Origin: Herpomyces periplanetae | Lineage: Eukaryota > Ascomycota > Laboulbeniomycetes > Herpomycetales > Herpomycetaceae | Assembly (NCBI GenBank): GCA_009733715.1 | Contig: WMKJ01000108.1 | Location: 1-40,112 of the forward strand | Reading direction: 5' to 3' | DNA length: 40,112 nt | Shown here: one piece after another, positions 18,416 through 28,514 of the stretch | Numbering within the stretch: position 1 is the first letter of the stretch | Layout: each line of letters begins with the position of its first letter | Made by a program: the position numbers and the translations under genes | Notes under the pieces: generated by a model | What the model was told of the DNA's origin: nothing | The model's input: the letters and a program-made list of their open reading frames with translations, nothing else | The model's database searches: none

Positions 18416-21400
18416 ATGAATTTTTCTTCAAAAGATATCCCCCGTACGGCTGCTTTTGCTTGGTGTCCAAACGGTATTGCTAATACTATCGTTACGGGTA
18501 CGCGTGCCGGTGCCGTTGATGCGGATTTCTCAAACCAAACTACTCTTGAAGTTTGGGACGTTTTTACCGATAATTCGTCTCCAGTAAATGAGACTCGCCC
18601 TTTAGCAAGTCTAGACGTTGATTCAAGGTATGTATATTAAAAATTTCATCTTCTCCGTAGTCTATGCTGCTCTTTTTACTGTATTACCTTTGTCTTCGTT
18701 GTTAAACAATACCCGCCCTACTCACCCGGTGTATACCTACGCTGTTTTCTGACATGCATATCATATAACTAGATTTTATGACTTAGCCTGGAGTCATTCG
18801 ACATCCTCTTTTCCCAATTCTACCATCGCTGGTGCGTTGGAAAATGGTTCCGTCGATCTTTGGTCTGCGGATAGGTTAACCTCTGGACTCAGGTATACAC
18901 ATACTGTTTCACTGTTGGATTTGTGGGCCTACTCATGTCTTCTTATGACAACAGCTAACCATTTTGGCTATCAACAGTGATGCTTTTATTGCTCGTATTC
19001 AAAACCATTCGGGACCAGTTAAAGCATTACAGTTTAACCCATTTCGTCATGAACTTTTGGCTAGCGCGGGTTCTAAAGGAGAACTTTATGTCACTGATAT
19101 CAACTACGCATCAAATGCTTTTCGAATCGGGTCTTCAGGTGTTCGAGCGGATGATTTTGAAGCAATTGACTGGAATCATCGCGTCTCACACATCCTAGCA
19201 ACCGGTAGTAACGGGGGGTTTATAACTGTTTGGGATATTAAATCCAAAAAGGAGAGTCTATCATTAAATAATATGAACCGAAAACCGGTTAGTGCAATAG
19301 TTTGGAATCCGGATAACCCAACCCGGTTAGCCTGCGCTGTGCCTAGTCCACAGGACCCATTAATTGTAATTTGGGATCTGCGCAACTCAAATGCACCTGA
19401 AAAAGTTTGGAGAGCCCATGATCAGGGTGTGCTTTCGCTATCATGGTGTCAACAAGATTCAACCTTACTTGTTTCAAGTGGCAAGGATCATCGTATTGTG
19501 TTTTGGGACCCCGGAACGGGAGAATGTTTAGGGGAGTTACAACCTGCCGCAAATTGGACGTTCCAGACTCGCTTTAACCCAAAAAATCCAAATTTTTTGG
19601 CTACCGCATCTTTCGACGGGCGAGTGGCGATTAGATCCATTCAAAATACCAATTCAGAACATGCTAAGCAACAAAGTTTAGTCAACCAAACCCTTAATGA
19701 TGAAGAATTTTTCGCAAAAGCGCAAAGTCAGCCTCATTATGAAACCTTTTCCCTTCCCAAAGCGCCAAAATGGCTAGAAAGACCTGTATGTGCTTCATTT
19801 GGTTTCGGGGGGAAGTTGGTTCAAATTTACCCGGTTCAGTCAGATGGAGCGACTGGTGGGTATCGTCAGTCCAAGTTAATCATATCCGATTTTGCCGTTG
19901 ATTCAGACTTTGAACAAGACATTCGCGAATTTGAGGTTTTGTTGAGCCAGGGCAGCATAGCAAGTATTTGTCAAGCTAAAATTCAAACATCCCATGCTGA
20001 GGAAGATAAGGCCGATTGGACCGTGTTGGAGCAACTAAGCTCGGGGAACCTTCGTAAACAACTACAGGAATTTCTAGGATTTTCAAGGCCTAGTGCAGCA
20101 TTTAGAAGTGATCGAGATGATATAATTCCATCAAGTCAAGCTTCTGCTCAAGGAGGGGGGGGTATTGTTCGTGATGAAAGGGGTGAAAATGAAGCTGATG
20201 TTGATGCAGCCTCTGACTTGCTTTCCCAACTTTGTATTTCGAAAGGCGTGCGGATTAATAGTCCGTTTTGCATGTATAATTCGAATGAGAGTGAACTGGA
20301 TCGGCAATTAACAAGGTTACTACTAATGGGGTCGTTTAACAGTGCTTTAGAGATATGTCTTCGTGAGAATCGGTTTTCAGATGGACTTATGATTGCTATG
20401 TGCGGTGGACCAGAGTGTGTTAAGAGGGCACAAACTGCATATTTGACTGGACGTTATCATGGCCCTAGCTACCTACGATTGTTGTTGTCGATTGCGAGAA
20501 AAGATTTATGGGATTTGGTGTATAACACAGAGTTGGCTAATTGGCGGGATGTAATGGCAATTTTATGTACCTACGCAAGTGATGAACAATTTCCCGATCT
20601 CTGTGAAGCGTTAGGAGATCGAATCCAGGAGGTAATTGAGTTGGAACCATCTCGAAATCGAGGGTTGCGAAAGGATGCTACACTTTGTTATTTGGCTGGA
20701 TCGAAATTGGAAAAAGCCGTTGTTAACTGGGCGCAAGAATTACATGAAACTGAAATAGCTGATCTTCAGACTACTCGAGAGACGGATCGGTTTGCGGCAC
20801 ATTTTCGTTCCTTGCAAAATTTCATAGAAAAAGTTTCGATATTCCGCAGATTGTCGGATTTTATTGATTCAGATCTTCAAGACCAGTCTATATCGTCATG
20901 GAAGCTGGCAGCACTGTATAACAAGTATATCGAGTTTGCTGATATAACAGCATCTTTGGGACATTTAAAAATTGCCGAAAAATATCTCGATTTAGTACCT
21001 TCTCGGTATGCCAATGCAGAGATTGCACGAAATCGGGTTAAACAAGCAACCAAATCTTCTGGAACTGGATCACTTAGTAAATCATCTAGGGATAGTTATA
21101 AACCCCTTTCAAATGTTAACTCGAATGTTAATCGATATAATCAAAGGTCCACGATGCCGATGATGGTTAATCCTCAATCAAGTTATCATAATTCTGGTTA
21201 CGGTTCAGTTCCCCTTGTTAATGTTGCGCCTAATATTCCCAATCCCCCTGGTGTGTCACCTAATACAACACCGTCGACGATTGGTCTTTATCAACCCGTT
21301 AATCCACAGGCGCCGGTACCTTCGGCTTATTCCTATATGTTTCCATCCAGTGATCAGCTTGGGAATAATATACACAGGTCCACATCGACTGCAGCAGTAC

Positions 21401-23145
21401 TCGCACCATCACAGTCGACTACACTATCTAATTGGAATGATGCACCTGATCTTGGGCCTCCAAAACCAGCATCACGAACACCTAATTTGGAAAATACGAA
21501 TATGATGAGTGCGAAGTATCCACGACCGAACGGTGGGTATACGTCAGGTTTTGGAGATATGAATCAACATATGGGAAAGCCTCCAACACCGTCAGTTCCA
21601 CCACCACCTAAAGGACCGTCTAGAGCGGCGTCTAGAGCTGCAAACCGAGCACCATTGCCACCACCAGGGCAACCAGTGCTATCATCGGCAACAGTTCCAC
21701 CTGTATCAGGGCATAATTATTACCAGGCAACTGGTTCAACACCATCAGCGACGAATTCAAGTGCTAGAGCGGCTTATACACCGAATCAAACATTTGATTC
21801 AAACGGGCAACCAATTGACGGACAAAATTCCATGAGCTCATTACCGTATAGAGGTTCTACACCATATAATGCACCTGTGATGGGTAATACAAACTCTGGG
21901 CCTGGATCAGGATCAGTTATTGGAGTCCCTACGATGATTTCAGCATCTAACAGTAGTCGATATGCACCGGTAGCGGGTACAAGTGCGCCGGTACCCTCTG
22001 GTGGAGGAACACTGTATTCATCGGTTTTACCACCGGGGAATCGACCTAATGTACCATCATCACAAGCTCAAGTTCAACCACTACCACAGCCATTACCACC
22101 ACAACCATCTCATCCTCCACTACCACCACAATCATCTCATCCTCCACTACCACCACCACCAAATCCTTACGCTTCATTGGCTAGTAGTGAACCATCTAGT
22201 GGTGGAATTGCGATGAATAGTTCCATGCCAGGAAAAGGTGCAACACCGGGTAATGCAACAAAGAATAATTCTGGGTACGGGTTGTCGACAAACGTGCCAA
22301 ATTTCCTTCAGAATGAAGGACATTCTAATCAAGCAAATAACACATTGTTTCCACTTAACACTATGACACATCCAACGACGAGGCCAACGGCAGCAGCACC
22401 TCCACCGGCTTCATCATCACAATCGACCCAATCCATGAATACAATAGAAAATCGTAGTAATGTATCAAGACAACCTGTGGCAGGTTCTCAAAGTTCGAAT
22501 GAATATACATCGATGACAGGTGCAGGAATAACGGGAACAGGAACAGCATCGTCACTTTCGGGAGGTTACGAAAGTGGACACCAGTATGGAGGGAGCTGTA
22601 GCTCTAATAATTTACCATTTAATGGAGGAGTCAATAAGCAGCAGTACTCGAGTACACAAAGTCAAACGTGTGTTACGAGTGATTGTGAAAATGTAAGAAG
22701 TGCAGTTAGCTCAGTACCACAAGGGACAGGGTTAACAAATAAGAGTGGAGGGAATACATCGGTGTCGGGTAAGTTTTCAAGAAATTCAGTAGGTCAAGAT
22801 ATATTTTATTCTAACGAAAATATTTTAGGAGGATCGGGAGATCAAGGACTACTAAATCCAATTACAAGACCAATTTATGAAATTTTAAGTGCAGATATGA
22901 AACGAGTTGTAGCTAGTGCACCTAAACAGTATCAACGGGAAGTTAATGATACAGCCAAACGGTTGGATATACTTCTCAATGCACTTAAAGGGGAGGATAC
23001 AGCAGTTTTAAGTGTTGTTAATGATTTGACACAAATATCTCAGTCAATTAAGTGCAAAGATTACAGTCGTGCCGAACAAGTAACGGCCAACCTGATCAGT
23101 TCAAAACCCGAATTTAATCGTTGGTTGGTAAGTGGAAAACTATGA
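18416..23145 (+). CDS. SEC31: COPII outer-coat protein Sec31
   Basis: Three exons: 18416-18627, 18773-18892 and 18978-23145, giving 1499 aa. Sec31 pairs with Sec13 to build the COPII cage at ER exit sites and stimulates Sar1 GTP hydrolysis through its proline-rich part. The N-terminal WD propeller is clear (AAFAWCPNG, FNPFRHELLASAGSKGELYV, ATGSNGGFITVWDIK, SLSWCQQDSTLLVSSGKDHR, NFLATASFDGRVAI), followed by the Sec13-binding blade and the alpha-solenoid (LLLMGSFNSALEICLRENRF). A Pro/Ser/Gln/Asn-rich region of about 600 residues includes a 27-nt tandem repeat, and a conserved helical C-terminus (SADMKRVVASAPKQYQREVN) ends the protein. Both junctions are AG|GTATNN with phase-2 splicing. The protein exceeds the ~1270 aa of budding yeast because of the linker. 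Confidence 0.97.
22100..22153 (+). repeat. 27-nt tandem repeat in SEC31 Pro-rich linker
   Basis: Two adjacent 27-nt units (22100-22126 and 22127-22153) differ by one base and encode consecutive SHPPLPPQ-like segments. In-frame expansion would lengthen the linker without breaking the protein. Confidence 0.85.
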
Positions 23146-23477
23146 ATGAAACGGTGTAATACAATGATATCAACTAACTGACCCAATAATTAGATTGGAA
23201 TTCGACGACTTATTATGATGAGTAGAAACACAAAAGGCTAGCCATGCAACGAACCCCAGCAAGTCAACTTTTTCCCTTTTCCTCCCGAAAAATTTGTTCA
23301 TCCGCCAAATTTCGGCGCGATTCCCAGGCTGTGATCACGTGCAGGACTGTTGAGTGTATTATTGCGATTGAACATTGCAGGATTGATGTATAGAGGCGAT
23401 GAGTAGTGAAGAATGGGATGGAGTGTTTGGGGTAGAATGCGAGGGCAATTGGACAGATTTAGTTGAATGGGTAAACG
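23146..23477. other. Convergent intergenic region, SEC31/MRPL33
   Basis: 332 nt between two stop codons. It has a GC-richer centre with CCGCCAAATTTCGGCG (23302-23317) and a CACGTG at 23336-23341 within TGATCACGTGCA. No gene is visible. Confidence 0.5.
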
Positions 23478-23762
23478 TTAAGTTTGTTCGATAATGGGTG
23501 AAGTAAGCGTAGCAGGACGTTCAATGTAGAAGCCAGGAGGAGGTTTTCGTGCGAGTTTTATTTCCGAGCGTGTAACAAAATGAGATGTAGTCTGAACGTC
23601 GACAAGTTCTTTAACACGGAATATCATTCCAGCAATATCTCGCGTTACAGGATGATAAACTGTGCGTAGACGTTTTCGCAATCCTAGTGCATTTAACGTA
23701 TCACGCTGGCATCCGGGTAGACCGATGGCCGAACGAAGTAGTGTTATGCGAAAGTATTTCAT
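23478..23762 (-). CDS. MRPL33: Mitochondrial ribosomal protein uL30m (MRPL33)
   Basis: 94 aa from the ATG at 23762; an in-frame upstream ATG at 23789 would add MTCSVSLSG. The shorter start is preferred because homologues begin a few residues before the ITL-RS motif. The L30 signature is KYFRITLLRSAIGLPG, then LGLRKRLRTVYHPVTRDIAG and RVKELVDV, with PPGFYIER in the C-terminal extension as in fungal homologues. It is a structural protein of the mitochondrial large subunit, binding 21S rRNA near the 5S-equivalent region. It has no classical cleavable presequence, as in yeast. Intronless; converges on SEC31. Confidence 0.93.
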   Translation of the reverse strand: MKYFRITLLRSAIGLPGCQRDTLNALGLRKRLRTVYHPVTRDIAGMIFRVKELVDVQTTSHFVTRSEIKLARKPPPGFYIERPATLTSPIIEQT

Positions 23763-24995
23763 GCCAGATAACGAAACAGAACACGTCATAATTAAGGCAA
23801 ACTATTATAATGTATATCTGATTGATTTTAAAATTTTATTTGAGTAAAGCGTAATGTTTGTTCAATGATGATTCGCACGCCCACACGCACACGCTCGATT
23901 TACCTTTCCTGTCACTCACAAAAAAATGCAAATAGGAAAAAACATCTTCCCTTCCCGTAATCCCCTTCCACTCAGCTTAGCTCAGCATCTCTTTAATGTC
24001 CCGTGACTTGACGTAAGCGTCCCGGATATTCAATAACGCGGCCCGGGGAAAGGTGTATGACTAAGTAGACAAAATCGCGACGAGACGCGTTTTGGGCGGA
24101 GAAGGGGAGATTTTGGCGATGATCACCAATTAAGCATCAAACTTACCATTGTTTAATTAAATACAATTAGAAAGGTTAGTTGTACAGCTTTATTTTTACA
24201 ACATAGTCGAATTTTTGGTTAGCGTGAGGTACACTTGTTACCGTAAGCTTAGCTTGTGTATACGTTAAAGTCGGACAAACCTTGTGGCTAGATTCAGTTT
24301 CACGAAACAAGACTTATCTACGTTAATTGACGGTTTGTGCGTGTGTGTATTAGGCGTGGCTAATCACTGTTAACTAGTAGTACGATATTGGGCGGCGACG
24401 GCGACGGCGAAGGAGACAGAAACGGAGACGGCGGTGTGTAACTCTCGAAGGAAAATCTTTGTACACAATGACAAGCCGTGTGATCTTGCAACAAACATGC
24501 TTAATCCTAGATTGCAAAAATTTAGGTTGGTAAACATTACTGTATGCGTTCGCCACGTATGTATGCACTTGCACAAAGCAAGCTTAGCAAAGAATTATCA
24601 GATGGCTCCCAATGAATAGTTAATCAAGCCATTTTTTTGGTATGCATGAGCGTGTGTATACGCTAACTCGAATTCCGCTTCAAGCGTGGCAGCGTAACTA
24701 CGTTTGCCGAGTTAAGGCTTTACGTTAAATGCAGTAAAGCTAATACGTTTAAGCAGCCGCTCAGATTTTGAAGAGTGGCGTGAGCTATTTAACATGATAA
24801 TTGAACAATTTGGTAAAAGGAAGTCAGATTTTACCAAATCTGGCTCACCCAATGCTTAAGGAACCACTTTATTAATAACTTTGTCACCGCACAGGCGCGA
24901 TCACCTATGTTAACCTTGGCTCGTGATTTTTACGCACACGCTAACATATTCGCAAGCCTACTCGTGTTAGGCGTGTTAAGTTATCGCTCAAGTCA
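23763..24995. promoter_or_regulatory. Divergent intergenic region, MRPL33/MNN11-like
   Basis: 1.2 kb between divergent start codons. It contains GC-rich patches (24040-24125; a GGCGACGGCGACGGCG run near 24390-24410), a short GT-rich run near 24337, and an 11-bp inverted repeat at 24808-24839. Short frames of about 60 codons exist but resemble no family. Confidence 0.5.
24808..24839. repeat. 11-bp perfect inverted repeat
   Basis: ATTTGGTAAAA (24808-24818) and TTTTACCAAAT (24829-24839) are exact reverse complements with a 10-nt spacer, about 160-190 nt upstream of the MNN11-like ATG. It may be a hairpin or dimer-binding site. Confidence 0.75.
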
Positions 24996-26429
24996 ATGCA
25001 TTTCGCTTTTACATCCACAAAACCATATCTAGCATCTCGATCGTCTGGTTCACCCGATGGTTTTACGTCGTCGTGGACTAGTTCAACATCGGGAATTCTG
25101 TCGTGTATATCAAAAGCACACACACTTGGGACATCATTATTCAAATTAACGTTATCATCGGTAGGGCGGCGTCGATTGCGAAATAAGCTTGGATTATGCA
25201 TTATTATCAGCAGTTTCATTAGCATTTGGTTACTCCTCCACGCTCTCGCAAGTAATGGACGAACTAGAACCAGTGTAGTGGATAACGTCTACACATTTTC
25301 ACGTCCGCATGTGCACAATTTTTTTGATGGGCGCAGAAGACCGTTAACACGCAAAGGCTACACAGCAATGGGAAGTTGGAAGGATGATTCCCTCGGTGAA
25401 TCTAACGGATTAGCGGGTATACAATTAGTATCAGGAAGAAGTTCACCCAAAGTAGTGGTGATAACGGTTATGGAAGCGAAATTTTCAGCATCACCATTAG
25501 GAGAGGCAGTTCGACAAAACCGACTCCGCTATGCAGAAAAACATGGTAAGCAAAGGCAAACAAGGCCTGGTGTTAAAACAAGTGGATTCATTAAGGCAAA
25601 ATTATCGAGTCAAGTGTTGTTAATTGCACAGGGGAATATTCACATTGAAAGATGTTTAGGTTACGCAGTATTTATCACTACACCAGAAGGGTATTCGATT
25701 GAAGAGTCAAAAGCGTTAACATGGGCAAAAATACCGTCAATTAGACATGCGATGACACTATATCCGTCTAGTGTATACTTTTTTTACGTAGCGGCGAACG
25801 CATTGATAATGAATAGTTCGTTATCCGTGGAAGAGCAATTGACGAAAGCGGATCATTTGGAATCGATAATGTTATATGACGAACTAATATCGCCGGGATT
25901 GCCAGCTCGAACGTGGCGATATTATAAGCCAGTGCGACGGAAAGTTGAAGAAGTTTACTCTGACGAAGCGGTTAAACGGTCGATTGAAGCGAATGATAAA
26001 TGGCGGAGCGCTGTTAATTTTCTCGATACGGGTAAACGAGCGGGTCTAAACATTGATATGATTATGACGAAAGATCGGAATGGATTAGCGCGTGAATCCC
26101 TTCTAATACGCGGGGGTACATGGGCACGATATTTACTGGACGTATGGAATGATCCGATATATCGAACGTATAAATTTCGCAATGCAGAAATGAGTGCTCT
26201 CGAGCATATACTGAATCGACATCCAAGTATATTAGCACGATTTGCACTTGTACCTCAGGTATACATGAACTCATATTCACGTACGGAAGAGTCCCGAGTT
26301 GTTAACGATCGTGGTATCTATCGACCCGGACAATTTATAGTGTCATTTGGTAATTGTACAGCGAACGGGCGTAATTGTGGTAGTGAAATGATGCCATTTT
26401 ATCGGGCGGGTGAAGTAACTTTAGCGTAA
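24996..26429 (+). CDS. MNN11: GT34 mannosyltransferase-like protein (MNN11-like), degenerate DXD
   Basis: Exons 24996-25545 and 25660-26429, giving 439 aa. It is a type II Golgi protein: basic cytosolic tail (GRRRLRNK), one membrane anchor at about residues 66-85, then a luminal GT34 domain. Motifs are VVVITV, NRLRYAEKHG joined across the intron to YAVFI, then WAKIPSIRHAM, ALIMN, LLIRGGTWARYLLDVWNDP, ALEHIL-RHPSILARFALVPQ and the C-terminal GNCTANGRNC. Mnn10/Mnn11 belong to the M-Pol II complex that extends the alpha-1,6 mannan backbone. The 114-nt intron is a multiple of three and stop-free, so the frame reads through it; the family alignment and GTAAGC/TTTAG ends identify it. At the usual DXD position the protein reads AAN (residues 228-230, codons 25791-25799), without an acidic residue. 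Retention of the intron would add 38 aa. Confidence 0.82.
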   Translation: MHFAFTSTKPYLASRSSGSPDGFTSSWTSSTSGILSCISKAHTLGTSLFKLTLSSVGRRRLRNKLGLCIIISSFISIWLLLHALASNGRTRTSVVDNVYTFSRPHVHNFFDGRRRPLTRKGYTAMGSWKDDSLGESNGLAGIQLVSGRSSPKVVVITVMEAKFSASPLGEAVRQNRLRYAEKHGKQRQTRPGVKTSGFIKAKLSSQVLLIAQGNIHIERCLGYAVFITTPEGYSIEESKALTWAKIPSIRHAMTLYPSSVYFFYVAANALIMNSSLSVEEQLTKADHLESIMLYDELISPGLPARTWRYYKPVRRKVEEVYSDEAVKRSIEANDKWRSAVNFLDTGKRAGLNIDMIMTKDRNGLARESLLIRGGTWARYLLDVWNDPIYRTYKFRNAEMSALEHILNRHPSILARFALVPQVYMNSYSRTEESRVVNDRGIYRPGQFIVSFGNCTANGRNCGSEMMPFYRAGEVTLA

Positions 26430-26714
26430 ATCATTAATATGAAGGTGTACATTTAACGAGGTAGTTAATACGCGCGCATACACATACGCACGACCGTACG
26501 AATACATACATTATCAGACTGTTGTAGGCACAAATGTTTGACCAAATTTCACCAACACGCAGCCACAAACCGCCACACCCCGAGCACGTGGACGCAGCCA
26601 AGCAGGGGTGCGCCACAGAAGCTGCGCGGGCGAGGCAGAGATCGGGAAGGGCCGGAGAGTTGATGATGCGGAATTGGGAGTTCGGGTGACCCCGAGATTG
26701 TAGATGGATCCGAG
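26430..26714. other. Convergent intergenic region with GC-rich patch
   Basis: 285 nt between stop codons. From about 26560 it is clearly more GC-rich than its surroundings and includes CACGTG at 26585-26590. No gene is visible. Confidence 0.5.
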
Positions 26715-28514
26715 TTATTCGTCGGAGTCGGAGCCCGAGCCCGAGCCCGAGCCGAGGGACCGGGCGTGAGCCGGCGGGTGATTATTAATCGAGTCGTGAT
26801 CGCTTGCGTAAGTGTCACTCTCATTATCATCACCATCATCAGACATGGAAAAGCTTTCATTAGAGTCAAAATCTAAGAAACTAGACTTTTCAGATGTCAT
26901 AGACCCAAAGGCTTGTGAATCGGATTCTCCTTCATCTTGATCTTCTTCACTCCCAGAGTTGGGAATGTGCCCGGGTGATTGAGATTGTGAGCCTACGTGT
27001 TGTCGTAACATAGAATTTTCTTCCCGGCCTTCACTAAACTGAGACCTTCCTGTAGTCCGAGGCGTATTAATAACTTCATATTTCACGGATTTAGAATACT
27101 TCTCATAAGCCTCATCCCGTAAATTATACTCTTTTTTACGCAATTCCATGTCTTGCGCTGCTGCCTCCACGTCAACTATACCGTCCACATCCCTTTCTAA
27201 TGCCTTAACCCCTATCCCACGACCTTCGCATTGCACTGTATCACTCCCTAACAACGTTATACATCCATGTTTTCCTTCGATCCACGTTCTCTGTTGATAT
27301 TCTTCCTCACGTTTTCGCTTTAATTCCTTAATTCGACCTTTTCGCACCTCAATCTGAGCTACGAGTAAATCCAATTTTCCCTTTAGCGTAAGTAATCTTT
27401 CTAGACCTCGCACTCTCTCCCCGCATACTCGCTCTAACGCTTTCAATCGCTGAAGTAATTTCAATACGGTTGAACGGCTAGGATGTGGGATCGTATGAAT
27501 TCGTGTCCGAGCACCTTCATCATTTCCCATTGCTGCAACGCGCACACGAACTGGTGAAAGTGCTGTAGCTTCTTTTGACGCTAACAAACTTGATATGTAA
27601 CCTCCATGATTAACTAGTATCCATTGTACCCACACCATTAAACATCCTGCTCGTCCCGGTCTCCGATACATTGTATCTGCGATATACCCGAGTAATGGTA
27701 TTACCAGTGGACTATGTAAACGTTCAATGGTTAATCTAATAGTTGATAATGATGTAGGTGTATCACGAGTTGATAGACATGTGCGCAGCAAATTTTTATC
27801 TTCACTAAGCAATGCAGTAGTGAGCAGATTGGTAAGATGCGATGCTGAAATAGGCGCTTCGCATTTATTTGATTTTTCACAATTATTTTGTAAATTTATA
27901 CTTTCCAATTCTTCTGTATGCCCGTTTAAATCTTCATCCAATAATCCAATGGGAACTGGATCACACGACATACCGTTTAAACGTTCACCAAAACTCACGT
28001 TCGAAGTGTCGACACTGTTTGAATTAAAATTAGGGGTCTGTGTTGAAATATCCGAAGCATTTAACGCTTCTTTAGAATTGTCACGTAAAAAATTGGCTTC
28101 GATATCCTGTGAGCAAACTGATTCGTCTGACGAAAAGGATTCATTCATCGGCGATAATATATTTACTTTGGTGCTTAAAGTTTGGGGTGTCAGGGATGAA
28201 TTATCAGTGATAACTGTAGCGTTGGCAGAATTGACCTTCACATTTTGAGTATCTTTGATAATCCGGGTAGTTTTACCATGGATATGACCTTGCTGAAAGA
28301 GTAAATTTCTCAAATCTTTCGAAGTTTTCCCCGCAATAACCTTTGGTGAAGCTGAGTGAGTACTACCGTTAATTGAAGGTGGCACTGAGCTAATATCTTT
28401 CCCATCTGTACCATTGACAGAATCCGATGTAGAATTAAGCTTTGTCCGATTAATAGGCTCTGATCTACACGTTGAATTAGACGTTCGCGAGTTAGATAGA
28501 ACTGTTACCGTCAT
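26715..28514 (-). CDS. Utp12-domain nucleolar protein (UTP5/WDR43-like) without WD repeats
   Basis: 599 aa, intronless. The Utp12 domain lies at about residues 225-385: LLTTALLSEDKNLLRTCLST, then LHSPLVIPLLGYIADTMYRR, VWVQWILVNHGGYISSLLAS and LKGKLDLLVAQIEVRKGRI. This is the alpha-helical oligomerisation domain of small-subunit-processome proteins, and the VHGGY-type motif is closest to Utp5/WDR43. The N-terminal ~220 residues are Ser/Thr/Asn-rich and show no WD repeats; the C-terminal third is Lys/Glu- then Ser/Asp/Glu-rich, ending in a Gly-Ser repeat and DSDE. Utp5 of budding yeast has an N-terminal propeller, so this is either a separate fungal Utp12-only paralogue or a reduced Utp5. A nearly perfect 25-bp palindrome with CACGTG ends lies about 370 nt upstream. 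Confidence 0.78.
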   Translation of the reverse strand: MTVTVLSNSRTSNSTCRSEPINRTKLNSTSDSVNGTDGKDISSVPPSINGSTHSASPKVIAGKTSKDLRNLLFQQGHIHGKTTRIIKDTQNVKVNSANATVITDNSSLTPQTLSTKVNILSPMNESFSSDESVCSQDIEANFLRDNSKEALNASDISTQTPNFNSNSVDTSNVSFGERLNGMSCDPVPIGLLDEDLNGHTEELESINLQNNCEKSNKCEAPISASHLTNLLTTALLSEDKNLLRTCLSTRDTPTSLSTIRLTIERLHSPLVIPLLGYIADTMYRRPGRAGCLMVWVQWILVNHGGYISSLLASKEATALSPVRVRVAAMGNDEGARTRIHTIPHPSRSTVLKLLQRLKALERVCGERVRGLERLLTLKGKLDLLVAQIEVRKGRIKELKRKREEEYQQRTWIEGKHGCITLLGSDTVQCEGRGIGVKALERDVDGIVDVEAAAQDMELRKKEYNLRDEAYEKYSKSVKYEVINTPRTTGRSQFSEGREENSMLRQHVGSQSQSPGHIPNSGSEEDQDEGESDSQAFGSMTSEKSSFLDFDSNESFSMSDDGDDNESDTYASDHDSINNHPPAHARSLGSGSGSGSDSDE

